Of a stretch of DNA of 64,000 bases, positions 44,188 to 55,780 are shown piece by piece. The first letter of the stretch is position 1. The number at the start of each line of letters is the position of its first letter. Below the pieces are notes generated by a model. That model had not been told where the DNA came from, ran no database searches, and saw only the letters and a list, made by a program, of their open reading frames with translations. The position numbers and the translations under genes are program-made. Origin of the DNA: Coffea arabica (taxonomy: Eukaryota; Streptophyta; Magnoliopsida; Gentianales; Rubiaceae); assembly GCF_036785885.1 (NCBI RefSeq), contig NC_092322.1, positions 13,724,466 through 13,788,465 on the forward strand, given 5' to 3'.

Positions 44188-45780
44188 AATTATAGAGATT
44201 TTATATTGGTGTCGCAAGTAGTGAGACGAGCAATTGAAGGAATTGGGTGGAAAAGATGCAAAGAATTCAAAGTTCGAGGGCCGAATGGAGCATTCCAAAA
44301 AATTGCACCAATGACTAGCACCGGTCATCGCGCCGGACATCACCAAATTCTTGAATTTGAAGTTGCAAATCAATGACTGGTGCCGGTCATTAGACCACGC
44401 CGGTCATTGTCGGATATGTTTTGCATGCACTTTTCTTCCGCTTGGGATCCTCGGTGACATGTTTTCTATGCCAATCCAATGCCACCAATAGTGTTGCGCC
44501 AAATGTCTTGTTATTATTTACACTTTAATTTTCTAATAATTCAACTTGACTTGGTTTAACACAAATTTAAATAATAACATGACACTTGACGCAATACTAT
44601 TGGTGACATTAGATTGGTATAGAAAACATGTCACTGAGAATCCCAAGTGCTTTTCTTCCACTTCAAGAAACCTATTTCAAGGAGGATTCTATTGTAACTT
44701 TAGACAACTGTAAATAGGAGTTATTTAGAACATTTTTAGGAGGAGAAAATATTAGGAAAAACATTAGTTCATCCTTTTTACATCTTCTTTCTTGAGAGAT
44801 CAAGGTGAAAGCGTGGAAGAATCAAAGGGAAAGATCAAGATGGGGATCAAAGCAAAGGAAATTGAGAAGTTTTCTTTACTTTTATCTTCTTATTTGTATT
44901 GTTTCTTTGACTTCTTGATTTTAATTATGAATATGTTGAACTAAATTGTTTCTAGGGTTAGGGTTTTGTGAAGGAGATTTGATTATTTATCATAATTAAG
45001 TTGTTAACTTTTGTCTTGATTTATTTATCTTGGTTTAATTACATGTTTATGTTTGGCCACCATAGACATACTCTTAGGGTTTGTATTGAACTGAGAATGG
45101 ATATACAACCGTATACAAGATAAATAAACATACTTAACCTAGTCACGAGAATAGATTAGGATTTGTATGATGTAATTATATCACCTAAGATTATAAAAGG
45201 TTTAATTAAATATTTATGATCTCGAAAGAGACATGAGATTTACTTAGGCACAACCTAGATGTTTCGAGAGATAATTTAAGGTCCTTGTGTGTGATATGTT
45301 CTTAGCATGTTAAGAAATTAACTAGATAATTAACTCAAACCCTGGATCAAAATCTAAAACCCTAGTCTTTCGCCAATCGGTTTCTCACCTATATCTTATT
45401 TGATTTGAGTATTTATTTAATTTCTCAAGTAGTGATTAAAACATTCTTTGAGGTTAAATTTTGTTATTTTTGTTAGAATAATTAAAGTAGAAAATTAACT
45501 CATCTCTGTGAATTTGACCCTGAAATACTCTGGATAATTTATTACTGCGATCGACCCCGTGTGCTTGTAGGAATTCATTGACTAACCATATACATCATTT
45601 GCTAGTCTCCAAAGACAAGCCCGTGGAGAGCTCAATATGGATCATCATGGATTCTCTTCCTTGCATAGATGTAGGCTTCGAGTTCAAAATCTTGCAAATT
45701 CTTGTAAACGAATAGCACTTCTACTTTAGTTTGGTATATTCATCGTACTTGTTCAGGAAGAGGTAAGGTTTATGTCCTCC
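44188..45780 (+). repeat. Decayed LTR-like sequence
   Basis: It is non-coding. It shows the late-LTR phrase actgcgatcgaccccgtg near 45544 after ctctgtgaatttgaccctg near 45504, similar to Athila/Tat-type LTR ends. Short gccggtcat repeats lie at 44325-44410. The edges are not resolved and a MITE (44440-44649) is inserted in it. Confidence 0.4.
44440..44649. mobile_element. MITE with long TIRs and a 10-bp TSD
   Basis: The arms of about 85 bp start GCTTGGGATCCTCGGTGACA and end with the near-perfect inverse TGTCACTGAGAATCCCAAGTG. The word CTTTTCTTCC flanks it at 44430-44439 and 44650-44659. TIR length and TSD size (9-11 bp) suggest a Mutator-like origin. The transcript could form a long hairpin. 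Confidence 0.85.
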
Positions 45781-46071
45781 TCCTATTTTATTTTATATTA
45801 TTAATTAATAAAATAACAAGACTGGAAGGAAAAACTATATAACTGTAAGAAAAATAATAACGTCAACAACCATACAATCATAAGGAAATCTCAACCATAC
45901 AACAATCGCACAACCATACAATTGTAAAGAATTAGCAATAAATTCATTAAAATAATAAATCCAACCACTATACAATCGTATGGAAACCCCAACCACACCT
46001 GCACCAAGTCCCTTTTAACGATAGTTGCAGCCAACAGTGTCTATCATATCATGGCTCAACATTATATGCAA
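45781..46071. other. AT-rich spacer with caaccatacaat repeats
   Basis: The phrase caaccatacaat and its variants occur about four times at 45868-45975. No gene was recognised. Confidence 0.5.
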
Positions 46072-46079
46072 GTTTTCTG

Positions 46080-46853
46080 CTATGTTTTGAAACTCAAATC
46101 GGACTGGCAGGTTCAACCGGTTGAATCGGAAATTGGGTAGTCATTCGATCCGAGTTGTCTTAAAAAATCGTGAAATAAAAACTCAGACAAATCAAGTCAA
46201 AATCAGGTGTGATTGGAAACTAGAAGAACCACTTTGAATCGGGTTTTTTTTTCTATCTTTTCCTTTTTTGCCTTTTCTATTTTCCTTTTTCGATTGTTTT
46301 TTTTAACTACTCTTAAATCTCTTCATATATCCTATCATAAATCTCTCTCAAACAACTCCAATGGAAGATCTAAGTTAAAAAAAGGGATAAAACATTAAAA
46401 AAAGAAAGTAAAAAATTCACCTAGAAATATTTTATCAATTTTATGATTTGACCCCTAGAGTACTAGAAAACTATTATTACACCTAGAAACATTTTAGAAC
46501 TTATAGCTATACCCTTAAATTCTTGTATTACTTTTCAAATAAGCCCTCTAATTTGGTTCTTAACTTGTTGAATATGCATTAAATTGTAAATTGCATAAAT
46601 TGCTACTTAATTATACTACCTTATTTGTATTTTCTTGTAATGTATCTTAAAAACTTCAAACATGCATTGAACCTCATTTCTTAATATTAATATGTTTTTA
46701 GAAATTTTACATTATATATTAATTTTTAAAATTAAATATATATTTATGACATCATGATGATGTCATCGGATTTTGGATGGGTTCGACCGCAATCGAGTCC
46801 TTTGACCCCTGACCTCTACCGAGTCGATGGTCAGTCCGAATTTCAAAACATTG
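46080..46853. mobile_element. hAT-type TIR element in the WAT1-like gene promoter
   Basis: The ends CTATGTTTTGAAAC and TTTCAAAACATTG are inverted. Perfect 8-bp flanks GTTTTCTG lie at 46072-46079 and 46854-46861, the TSD length of the hAT superfamily. No transposase is encoded in its 774 bp. It belongs with the element at 40131-41113 and ends about 105 bp before the TATA box of the WAT1-like gene. Confidence 0.8.
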
Positions 46854-46957
46854 GTTTTCTGTAGACAAGTTTGCACAACCTTTCCAATCCATACTTCTTT
46901 ATACTTTTCTTCTATCACGTGTGAAAGCACATTTGGAGCTTTAAATTCATAAACTTC

Positions 46958-46965
46958 TATATAAA
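46958..46965 (+). promoter_or_regulatory. TATA box of the WAT1-like gene
   Basis: TATATAAA lies 111 bp before the first in-frame ATG (47069) and 132 bp before the preferred one (47090). The second gene of the cluster has a similar TATATAA 142 bp before its ATG. Confidence 0.65.
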
Positions 46966-47089
46966 GATCTGATTTCTGTAAAATGGGAATCTGGCTTGTC
47001 GAGAAAACCAAATTGAGCAATAATAGTTGAGTCCCAAACAAGAACAAGAGGCCAGTGCAGCTCAGTACATGACACAACCAAGTGAAAAA

Positions 47090-50000
47090 ATGGAGGGCTA
47101 CAAACCTTGCTTAGTTGCAGTGCTTATATCGGCATTCTATGCAGGCATGCATATGGTTTCCAAGGCTGCAATAAATGATGGTATGAAGACTTACATACTT
47201 GTCTTCTACAGGCAAGCTATTGCAGCAGTGTTCTTAGCGCCTATAACCATCTTTCTTGAGTGGTATTAATCTGCTGAATCTTAGAATATCAATCTTTTTT
47301 CTGCCTTTTTTTTCATGAAATCAATCTCTTTCTCAATACTCAAATATGTATATCTTGGTGAATTTTCAGGAAAACTGCGCCACCTCTAACCGTAACAGCA
47401 TTCATCAAGATTTTTATGCTTTCACTCTTTGGGTAAGATGTTAGTAGTAATCTCTTAGCGACATATATTATGTATTTCTTGCCTTGAACGTGTTTTCATT
47501 GACTTCCTTTTGTTTAACTAATTAATCTTTTCCCCTTTAAAATCCTTGAATTTTATTGACGTTTTTCTAAATTTGAGGTCAGATGTACTTATATTTTCAG
47601 GATCACATTGAGCTGGAATTTGAACAATTTGGCTCTTGGATACACATCTGCACCGTTGGCTGCTGCCATTGGTAATACAATTCCAGTGATTACTTTCTTC
47701 CTCGCAGTGCTATTGAGGTAAAATAAGATTCATAGTTCAATCTGTGTCTATATCTAGAAGTGTTTTGTCCTCACTGTCACATTAAAGATTCGAATTTTCA
47801 AGAGAATGTGAGGAGGAATGGAAGCTTAAAAAAATAAAGGTGTTTTATCCCTTTATATTGTCCTTGCTCCTTACCTAAAAAGGGCTTCTAATTCCTTTAG
47901 AATTTCCAGCCATAGAGTAATTAAAAAGGCATTATTACAGTGACCAGTTAAATTGAGTCGCTAGGCACTACAGGTTACTTTTAGTTCATTAATTTATTAA
48001 CACCAAATCAAATAGAATCAAGTACCCATGATAGTTATGAATAAAACTGATTCCTTGATGCAAATTCTTGATAAAGTCATTATACATCAGTGCTTGTTGG
48101 ATCCACTGACTAAAGTTCTTTTTGTAAAGTAATCGCACTAACGAAAGGGTTTAATGATTAGAACATTACTAAATGGTTGTTACATCTATATTACTCGGAC
48201 TCGGTTATCAAGTTTTTGTCGACGCAGCTAATTTAGTATAAAATGAAGAGTCGAATACGAGCACGGCAGGACAAAGTGAGAAGTTCAAATAACAGTGTTA
48301 TATATCTACTAGCACCTTTTAAGATTTTCCACAATATCCCATTTTGCATCTCAAACTTTTACTTCTGGTATTCAGCATTTTAATTAGTTTTTAACACGAC
48401 TATAATTGACTCAGTTCCTCTGGATACAGTTTTCTTTTGTCTTCTACTTTAATGAACAAAAGATTGATGTGAAATGCATTTTCTAAACGTAGCTCAATAC
48501 TGTCTTCACAATGTCGATTGGCCGGGAGGGGTCGAACATTTAGAGCAGCCCCCAGCCGCCTAAGATTCATGCAGTTTAGACTAGCCACAAGAAATAATTG
48601 AGTTCACGTTTGAATGAAATTAGTCTAAACTTTAGAGTTTGGGGTCGCAAGTGCCATGGCATAGCATACAACAAAGGATAACTGAGATACATTAGCACAA
48701 TCATGGTATGGTTCTCGGGGAAAAAAGAATTGAGTGCTACTAGGTGTCGTTCTCATGTGGTTTTTACTTTGGGATACTTTCAGAAACCTCCCTTGAGCCA
48801 ATTTTAAAAAATTACACTAATCTTTCTCGGTTCAATAAAATGACTACAATACCCTCTACTTAATAGATAATTTACTACATGTGTGGGATACAAAAACCAA
48901 ACCAAAAGTAAAAGAAAATATAAAAATCTGCAACAATTCGTCATTATTCCCAATTCTACTTTAATTAACAACAGTTTCTTTTCTCTTTCCCTCCCTTTTT
49001 TTTCTATCTCTTATTATTCTCTCCTTCCTGCCTATAATCCCACAGTCTCTTCCACCCATCAACTACACCTCCATACAAACCAACTCGAAGTGTTTATTTC
49101 TTGTCTATTTCTCTCTTTTAATGGTACTTAACAATCAGCCTTCTTGTTCATTTCTTCTCGTATTATAATTTGCATATATTAAAGAATCAAATTTTCCAAA
49201 ATTACAAATTGAGGGAGCAAATGAAAATTTCATGGTCAAATTAGATGGAGATGATGAAGATGGTTGTGATAGAGAGGAAAAAAATGAAATTAATGGGCTA
49301 TGACTGGAAGAGAAAAAGGGATGACTCTGGGTTATGCTATTATGTTTATTACGTACTAGAATCTAATATCCTCATTTAGTTTCATTTTTGTTTGATTTAT
49401 AAGTATTGGTGGTGGTTTGTTATAAAGATTAGTTTCTCTGTTCCTAACGCCATTGGAGTATGGGGTTGCTCTTGGCATAGACATCAATAGTGGTTGGTCA
49501 AGTCTTCTGTTCAAGGAAGGTGATATGCGATAGATGCTGGGTTTATAATTTGAGGTGTGAGATTAGCCAATAGACAAAATATAGTGTTGATTTAGGACAG
49601 GAAGCATTTGAGGGCATTTTAGTTGGTGGTGGTGGTTATGATTTATTTGTAAACTGATTCAGGTAGAGTTTGGGATTTTGATGATACCAAAATTGATAGA
49701 ATTTGGGAGTTAAATTGGAGTTTGATTAAACGGTTGATGAGATTTTGGGTTTACAATTACCGTGAAAGCGTAGCAAATTTGGATAAAAGTGTTTGTTACT
49801 TTTTTTTTTGGTTAAATTGATCACTAAACCTTTTTTTCACTTTCTTTGATGTTGTGATATTGCATAACGGTATTTTAGAATACTTATATAATTGTAGCCT
49901 AATGGGTCTATAATGTTATTTAAATAGTAAAAGCAAGGGAGGTCAGTGTAATTTTCTAAAATTGGGGGGAGCTAAGTGAAATTGTTAGAAACCTCAAGGG

Positions 50001-52141
50001 AGGTTTCTGAAATTATCCCTTTTACTTTTAACCCATTTTTCACAAGATAAATAAAAGGATAAAGTGCATCACCATCTCCAATTTTGTCTAAAATCTCATT
50101 TAGTTGATTACACTATTTGTTTTCGTGTCAATTAATCAAATTATTCTTTTAATGTTATCAATTGGGTCATTCCGTCTATTTTTTTCATATCTAATTTTCA
50201 TCTTTTTTGGGTCTATTTACTCGGTTAAAATAGATAGAATTTATAGCAACTGGGTGCAAAATACATTTGTTGGGGCATTTCAACACTTCATACACAAAAT
50301 ATATTATATTTGAGTAAATGAGACTTTAGAAAAGTTCAATGACAGTCGGCACACTTTAATAGAATAATAAAACTAAAAAAGAATAAGCAATTTAAATTTA
50401 TGATCAAGGAAATAAAATTATATGAATAAACTGGTGTCGAATTTAACATGCCCAATACTAGTAAATTATTGATACGAATTTATCTGCTTATATCATAAAC
50501 ACATTTTCTTATCACCTTTTGATCCTATATACATCACATCAAAAAAGCACTACAATATTTTTTTAAAAAAAAATTATCCAAATACACTCATTGTTTAATC
50601 ATTACAGAATGGAAAGTTTCAACCTGAAGACCATACCTGGAATTTCAAAGGTTGCAGGAATAGCACTATGCTTAGGAGGAGCAGCAACCATTGCCTTCTT
50701 CCATGGCCCCAATTTAAGACTATTGGTTCACCATCACTTGCTCAACAGTCACAGCCTAGAAAATCCGGGTCATGCTCCTGCTAGCACCACATGGATCAAG
50801 GGTGTATTTCTAATGTTTCTTGCCTACATATTGTGGAGTTCGTGGATTGTATTCCAGGTAAAGCTTAATGACTTTGATGAAAGCAATTTTCCTCTGTTCG
50901 TTCTTTTAGTTTCCTGCTTAATGCACAAGAAAATGAATGACTATAAATCAGCATTGATTTGATCAACTCTTGCGTGTATTTTCCTATACTTCCACACATA
51001 TAAATTACTTCATTCTTCATGAATTGTTTTATAAATTGTTCGATTCATTTACAACCCTACACAAGAATGAGAATTTATCAGTGGAAATACCTGAATCCAG
51101 ACATAGTATTTGTGGGATAAGCTTACCTATTTGTTTACTACTTGTAGTGACAGTTTTACCTTTCTTGTCCTTCTAATTAACTAGAAGAAAGTGAATTAAT
51201 AGCTAAGTACTGACACTGGATTGAAAACAGGGCGACCTATTGAAAAGCTATCCATCAAAACTCATTTCCACAACTCTTCAAAACTTCATGAGCACAATTG
51301 ACTCATTTGTTGTTGCCATTTCTCTGGAAAGAGATCCTAATGAATGGAAGCTTGGATGGAATGTTAGACTCTTATCCGTTGCATACTGTGTAAGTTTAAA
51401 TAATCAGTAAATTTTGTCACAACATTTAACGCTTCTTTATATGATCATTTACAACAAAGATAATAATTGACAGGGAATTGTAATTAGTGGTATTACATTT
51501 TACTTGCAAGTTTGGGTTATTGAGCAGAAAGGGCCAGTGTTTGTAGCCATATGGACTCCACTTGTTCTGGTGTTCACAATCTGTGTTTCAGCTGTCCTTT
51601 TTGGGGAGATAATCAGCCTAGGAACGTAAGTCACTTGTTTTTTTTTTTCTTTTAATTTTTTTGTGACCGTTATACTCTAGTTAATTTTTTTTTTTAGTTT
51701 TGGAGAATTCAGTTTTCATTATATTTTTCAATAACTTCAATTATGAAAAAGCATAAATTACATTGATAATTGGAAAAAAAAAAACCTTCTATTAGACATA
51801 TAAAATGAAAAATGTGGATTTCAACGTCAAAAGGTCGAATGTCCACAAATTGATAACTTTTAGGAAACTACCCAATTCCCATAAACAATTTCTAAAGTTA
51901 TAAATATTTACTCATGAAGAAAATTTTGCCGTTTAAAACCAGTGTTTTAGGAGCACTATTGCTGATTATGGGCCTCTACTGTGTACTATCGGGCATGAGT
52001 AAAGAGCAAAGCAAGGCAGAAGGGAATTGCTCTTCAACTACTATTCACACACAAAAATCAGACTCCGCACGGCAGGATGAAATACCAGTGGGAAGAACAA
52101 CAAAGCAATCATTAACTGAGAATTCTTGCTCCTCTGTTTGA
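47090..52141 (+). CDS. WAT1-related (nodulin MtN21/EamA) transporter, 370 aa, seven exons
   Basis: Exons are 47090-47262, 47370-47432, 47601-47717, 50608-50857, 51231-51389, 51474-51625 and 51943-52141. All introns are GT-AG and all joins keep frame. The product has about ten hydrophobic segments forming two EamA repeats, with family blocks Y-A-G-M-x-x-V-S-K-A near residue 20, F-Y-R-Q-A near 40, A-P-x-x-F-x-L-E-W, N-T-I-P-V-I-T-F near 105, and G-P-V-F-V-A-I-W-T-P-L in exon 6. Family members sit in plasma or vacuolar membranes and move auxin, amino acids or other metabolites, so the substrate here is unknown. The length is normal (350-400 aa). An upstream in-frame ATG at 47069 would add seven residues, but the second has a better context (A at -3, G at +4) and matches the start of the neighbouring paralogue. 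Intron 3 is 2.9 kb and carries a MITE. Confidence 0.9.
48771..50019. mobile_element. MULE-type MITE in intron 3 of the WAT1-like gene
   Basis: It begins GGGATACTTTCAGAAACC and ends GGTTTCTGAAATTATCCC. Perfect 9-bp flanks TTTTACTTT lie at 48762-48770 and 50020-50028. Its inverted subterminal regions carry aaacctccctt-type words also found at 27988 and 38547. The element is 1249 bp and no transposase motif is visible. Confidence 0.88.
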
Positions 52142-52297
52142 ATCCAAGGCGTGATCAAGCTCAAGCAAGCGTTTGTTAACTTTGTCTGAAATATGTTAGC
52201 TATCTAGAGACTTATAGAAACTACTATCAATCCTGTTTGGATTGCATTTTTTAGAGTTTTTGGAGAAAATGACATTGTAATAGCTTTTGATATGTGA

Positions 52298-52303
52298 AAT
52301 AAA
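52298..52303 (+). terminator. Possible poly(A) signal of the WAT1-like gene
   Basis: AATAAA lies 157 bp after the stop. The surrounding sequence (cctgtttggattgcatttttt near 52231) resembles the end of a hAT-type MITE, so the 3' UTR may be partly transposon-derived. Confidence 0.4.
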
Positions 52304-53730
52304 AAGATAGTTATAAAATAGGTTTTGAGGACGCTTTGGTTAGTTTTTCAAGTTCTTGAAGGGTGTAGATAGTTTTCGAGAATAAAATGATGGGTCCAAA
52401 AATATTATGTATTCACATGATTGAAAATTTAATTTAAATGATGTTAATGTCACTTTGGTTTTACATTTTTTTCACAACAAATCTTTTCTTTGGTAAATAA
52501 AGATTTAGAATGAGATAATGTTCACCCCATTTTAAAGATGAAGTTAGGATAGTTGTCAATTACGACCGTCACAAACAAAATATCATATGAATCAAAGTAT
52601 GTCATGTAATCTCGACATAATAAATATGTAAATGCCATATAAATGATAATCGAATACAACGTCTTTATTTAGTCGGAATAGGACAATTGTTGCTGCTCCT
52701 CTCCTCATTTTAAGGGCAGGAAAGCCCCTTAATGACCACGTACTTCATTTTCCCATAACAAATCTACAGTATATAAGCTGTAGTTCTAATATCACAGGAA
52801 TAATAAGATGACTAGTGGACCATTGAGCCTGTGACTGGGCCAATTCTCAAAACTTATGTCGAGGACTACTCCTCCAGGAGGCCTAAAAATTTCTCGTTAC
52901 CCGACCAACTTTTGAGCCCAGAACTAAACTATCGAGCCCAGAACGATAAACTAAGATTTATCAAGCCGGTTACGTGGCCTTTCAGGCCCATAGAATCAAA
53001 CAAGCGGTGGTGTCTATAAAACTTATATTTAAAAAGAACTAATATTTTATGTGAAAATAAAAATGCACAAGATATTCTGGTTTAGACAACAATAAAATAA
53101 AGAATATTCCAAGATGGCATCACTTGTAGTGGTCATTTTTTGTTTTCTGCTTATTCTTCTGATCCCCTTTTTTTCCTTGCCTTTTAATTCCATTTCTGAT
53201 AAAGAGTTGAAAACTTTATTCCAAATATGATTCTGCAATGATATTATAACTTTATCAGAAGTAAAACTTAGAATTTCCACAACTCTTTCTATAGTTTTAA
53301 AGTACGGTTTGACTTCATTTGTTGTTTGTTTTCTGTCTATTAAGACCAACATCATTCCACTATAGATGCCACTTTAAAAAAGGTGGAAGAAATAATTTTA
53401 CTTTACACATTATAATCTTCACTAAATGTATCTGTTTAGATAATTAACCTTTCTTTCAATTCTATCTTTTGCTAAGAAATCCAGCTCGTTTTACTTTAGG
53501 GCATGCATCATTTGGGGCTAAGTGACTTCAAGTTAAGAGGATTCATAAAGCTGCTGAAAGTTGGAATTTGAGAGGTGAAAAGTGAAAATTGAAGAAACTA
53601 TTCAATTGCAAAATATTAATTCCATCGGCTTAATGAAGTTTCATGTTAATTTTCAATTTTTTTTCAAAATAAAAAATTTTGCTTATGGAGACTGAAACAT
53701 TGAGAGAACAACCATCAAGTCTTTCTTTCC
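52304..53730. other. Intergenic DNA
   Basis: No gene was recognised. A reverse-strand ORF of 102 codons at 53047-53355 begins with ATG and is lysine-rich in its second half, but has no recognisable domain. A gagcccagaac repeat lies near 52913-52943. Confidence 0.5.
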
Positions 53731-53737
53731 TAACACA

Positions 53738-53821
53738 CACACACACAGAGTATATATATATATATATATATACACCCGCGCGTGCACACACACATACATA
53801 CACACACATATATATATATAT
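53738..53821. repeat. Compound (AC)n/(AT)n microsatellite
   Basis: Runs of acacac, tatata, a short cgcgcg-like centre and again acacac and tatata alternate over about 85 bp. Confidence 0.95.
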
Positions 53822-54884
53822 TAAGACTTGAAGCATGAAATGTCTTTTTATTTTTTTGGTTCTACGGAGGGCAAGCCTTACTTACCTTTCCCCTTAGTAC
53901 ATAACACAATTTGGCTTCTTAGAAGGACCATATAGCTTAAACTTTGAGGCTTGTCACTGCCTTATGAAATCTTTAAGACTACAAAAACGATGTAACACTT
54001 GTCACAAATATGGTTTTTCCTCGTCGGTACAAAGCGTGCAGCTTCCTTGCTTTGTATTTGTCAAGACAAGAGAAAAGCATTGTAGCATTATTACATAAAT
54101 TGTATCTTTACGAAAAAAAAAAGTTATGTTGAAAACTGAACCCTTGGAATCAGCTGGGAAATTGAGAATCCAATAAAGTAGGAGATATGGTTATCGTTTC
54201 CGACCACTGCAGTTGCCGGCAACAATCCTTCATGAATGATTGATGATACTGCATGGCCACATGCATGTTTTTAGGCCCACTATTTTGTTCAAGTGGACGC
54301 AGGCAATTCTGATGTTAAAATCATATCCAACTAAGATATGCTTTTAGCTTTCTTTCTTCTATCAGTTTGGCAAATTTCGTGATAGTTTGATGTCATAAAA
54401 GGTTCCACTTATTTCACTCACGTAGCAATAAAATTTGTGGGACATCAATTTTAGGGCATAATAGGTTTGTTTTTACACATTCGGAGACTGCCAAGTTTGT
54501 ACTTGAAAGTAGGACCCTAACCTTTGATATCATTAGGAAAAGGTTGAATTCACTTTTTTTTTTTTTTTACCCTTCAAATGGTATCTTTCACTAACTGATC
54601 CAAATAAATTTGTTGCCACAAAACACATTTATCATGATTGTCCCAAATCACTTTCTGGGAAGATCGTACTTCATGTCAATTTAATTAGAGCATGTGAAAG
54701 TTTGCCATAATTTCCGCGAATGGCATATTTCTTTGCTTTATATTGAACATCAATAAACCTGCCTGGCCTTCTAGTGATAATAATTGACGGGGACATGTTT
54801 GAAAGTATATGAGAGTTATCAACATCTATTGCCTTTAAAGCTGTAACATAACTATCCAGCTAAGGCCTCATGGAAGTTTCTTGA
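53822..54884. other. Intergenic DNA
   Basis: No gene was recognised. Confidence 0.6.
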
Positions 54885-55780
54885 AAAAGCATTCAATTGA
54901 ATTTCATTTTGTAATGTAAGCAAAAATAAAAAATAAAAGAAATGAAATGCACATTGGAAAATACTGAATTTCATTGTCAGAACAGACGCGCAATTTTCTT
55001 TTGGGATGAAGAGTAGTTTTCTCAGTGTTGGTTTCCATTTAACAGCTTACGAATCATCATGCAAATTATTGATGCCGTCTCCATCAAAAATCAAGAGAAG
55101 ATCTTGTGTTTCAGTTTAAGCTGAACACAAATTTTCATTACTTTTGATGCATAATTAGTCCATGTTTGAACCCAAGTGTAACGCTTTACTGATTGGTCAA
55201 TAAGTTTTCAATTTCGCCTAATACAAAAGAGATTTGATAGTTCCTATCCAAAAAAAAAAAAAAAAACGTTGATAGTTAATACGTACCATATTCAATTTAT
55301 GATATGTAACCATCTCCTTTGTTCCTTTTTCATTTTTTCTTCTTTTTAGGTCACTATGTCTTCTTTATCATGCGAGAATATTTTGGTAATAAAGAAAGAT
55401 GGAAGACCAAGCTTATTCTGAAGGAACTAAGGCAATTTAACGAATCCATTGCAGTTCCATTCAACTGAAATTTCGTTTTGTAATGTACGTAAAAATCATG
55501 AAGTTCGCATTAATATGCTGATATTCATTTCCAGATGGACGGCACCATCTTCTTTTGGGACGCAAGGTTGTTTTCGTAGCAATGTTCTGCGTTTAATAGC
55601 TTTCAATGACCATGCAAAAGATTGATGCTTCACCATCAACAATAAAGAGGAATTGTCGTGCTTCAGTTTAATTTGATCTCGAAGTTCGATTGCTTTCGGT
55701 TCCAATTTAGTCAGCTTTGAACTCCTGTGTAAAGCCATACTGATTGATCAATAAAGCTTTCAATTTTGCCCAATAAAAAC
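54885..55780. repeat. Diverged direct duplication, about 330 bp, two copies
   Basis: The first copy (about 54885-55230) and the second (about 55455-55780) share, in order, a(t/c)tgaa(a/t)ttc(a/g)ttttgtaatgta, cttcttttgggacg-like words, a run around atgcaaa(a/t)tattgatgc, cttcagttt-type words, and ttactgattg(g/a)tcaataa. The second copy has an open reverse-strand frame of 80 codons (55496-55738), while the first is closed by stops. No known domain is visible. Confidence 0.7.

Noticed and set aside
53047..53355. 102-codon reverse-strand frame with an ATG
   Set aside because: No domain, signal or neighbour supports it, and a frame of this length can occur by chance.
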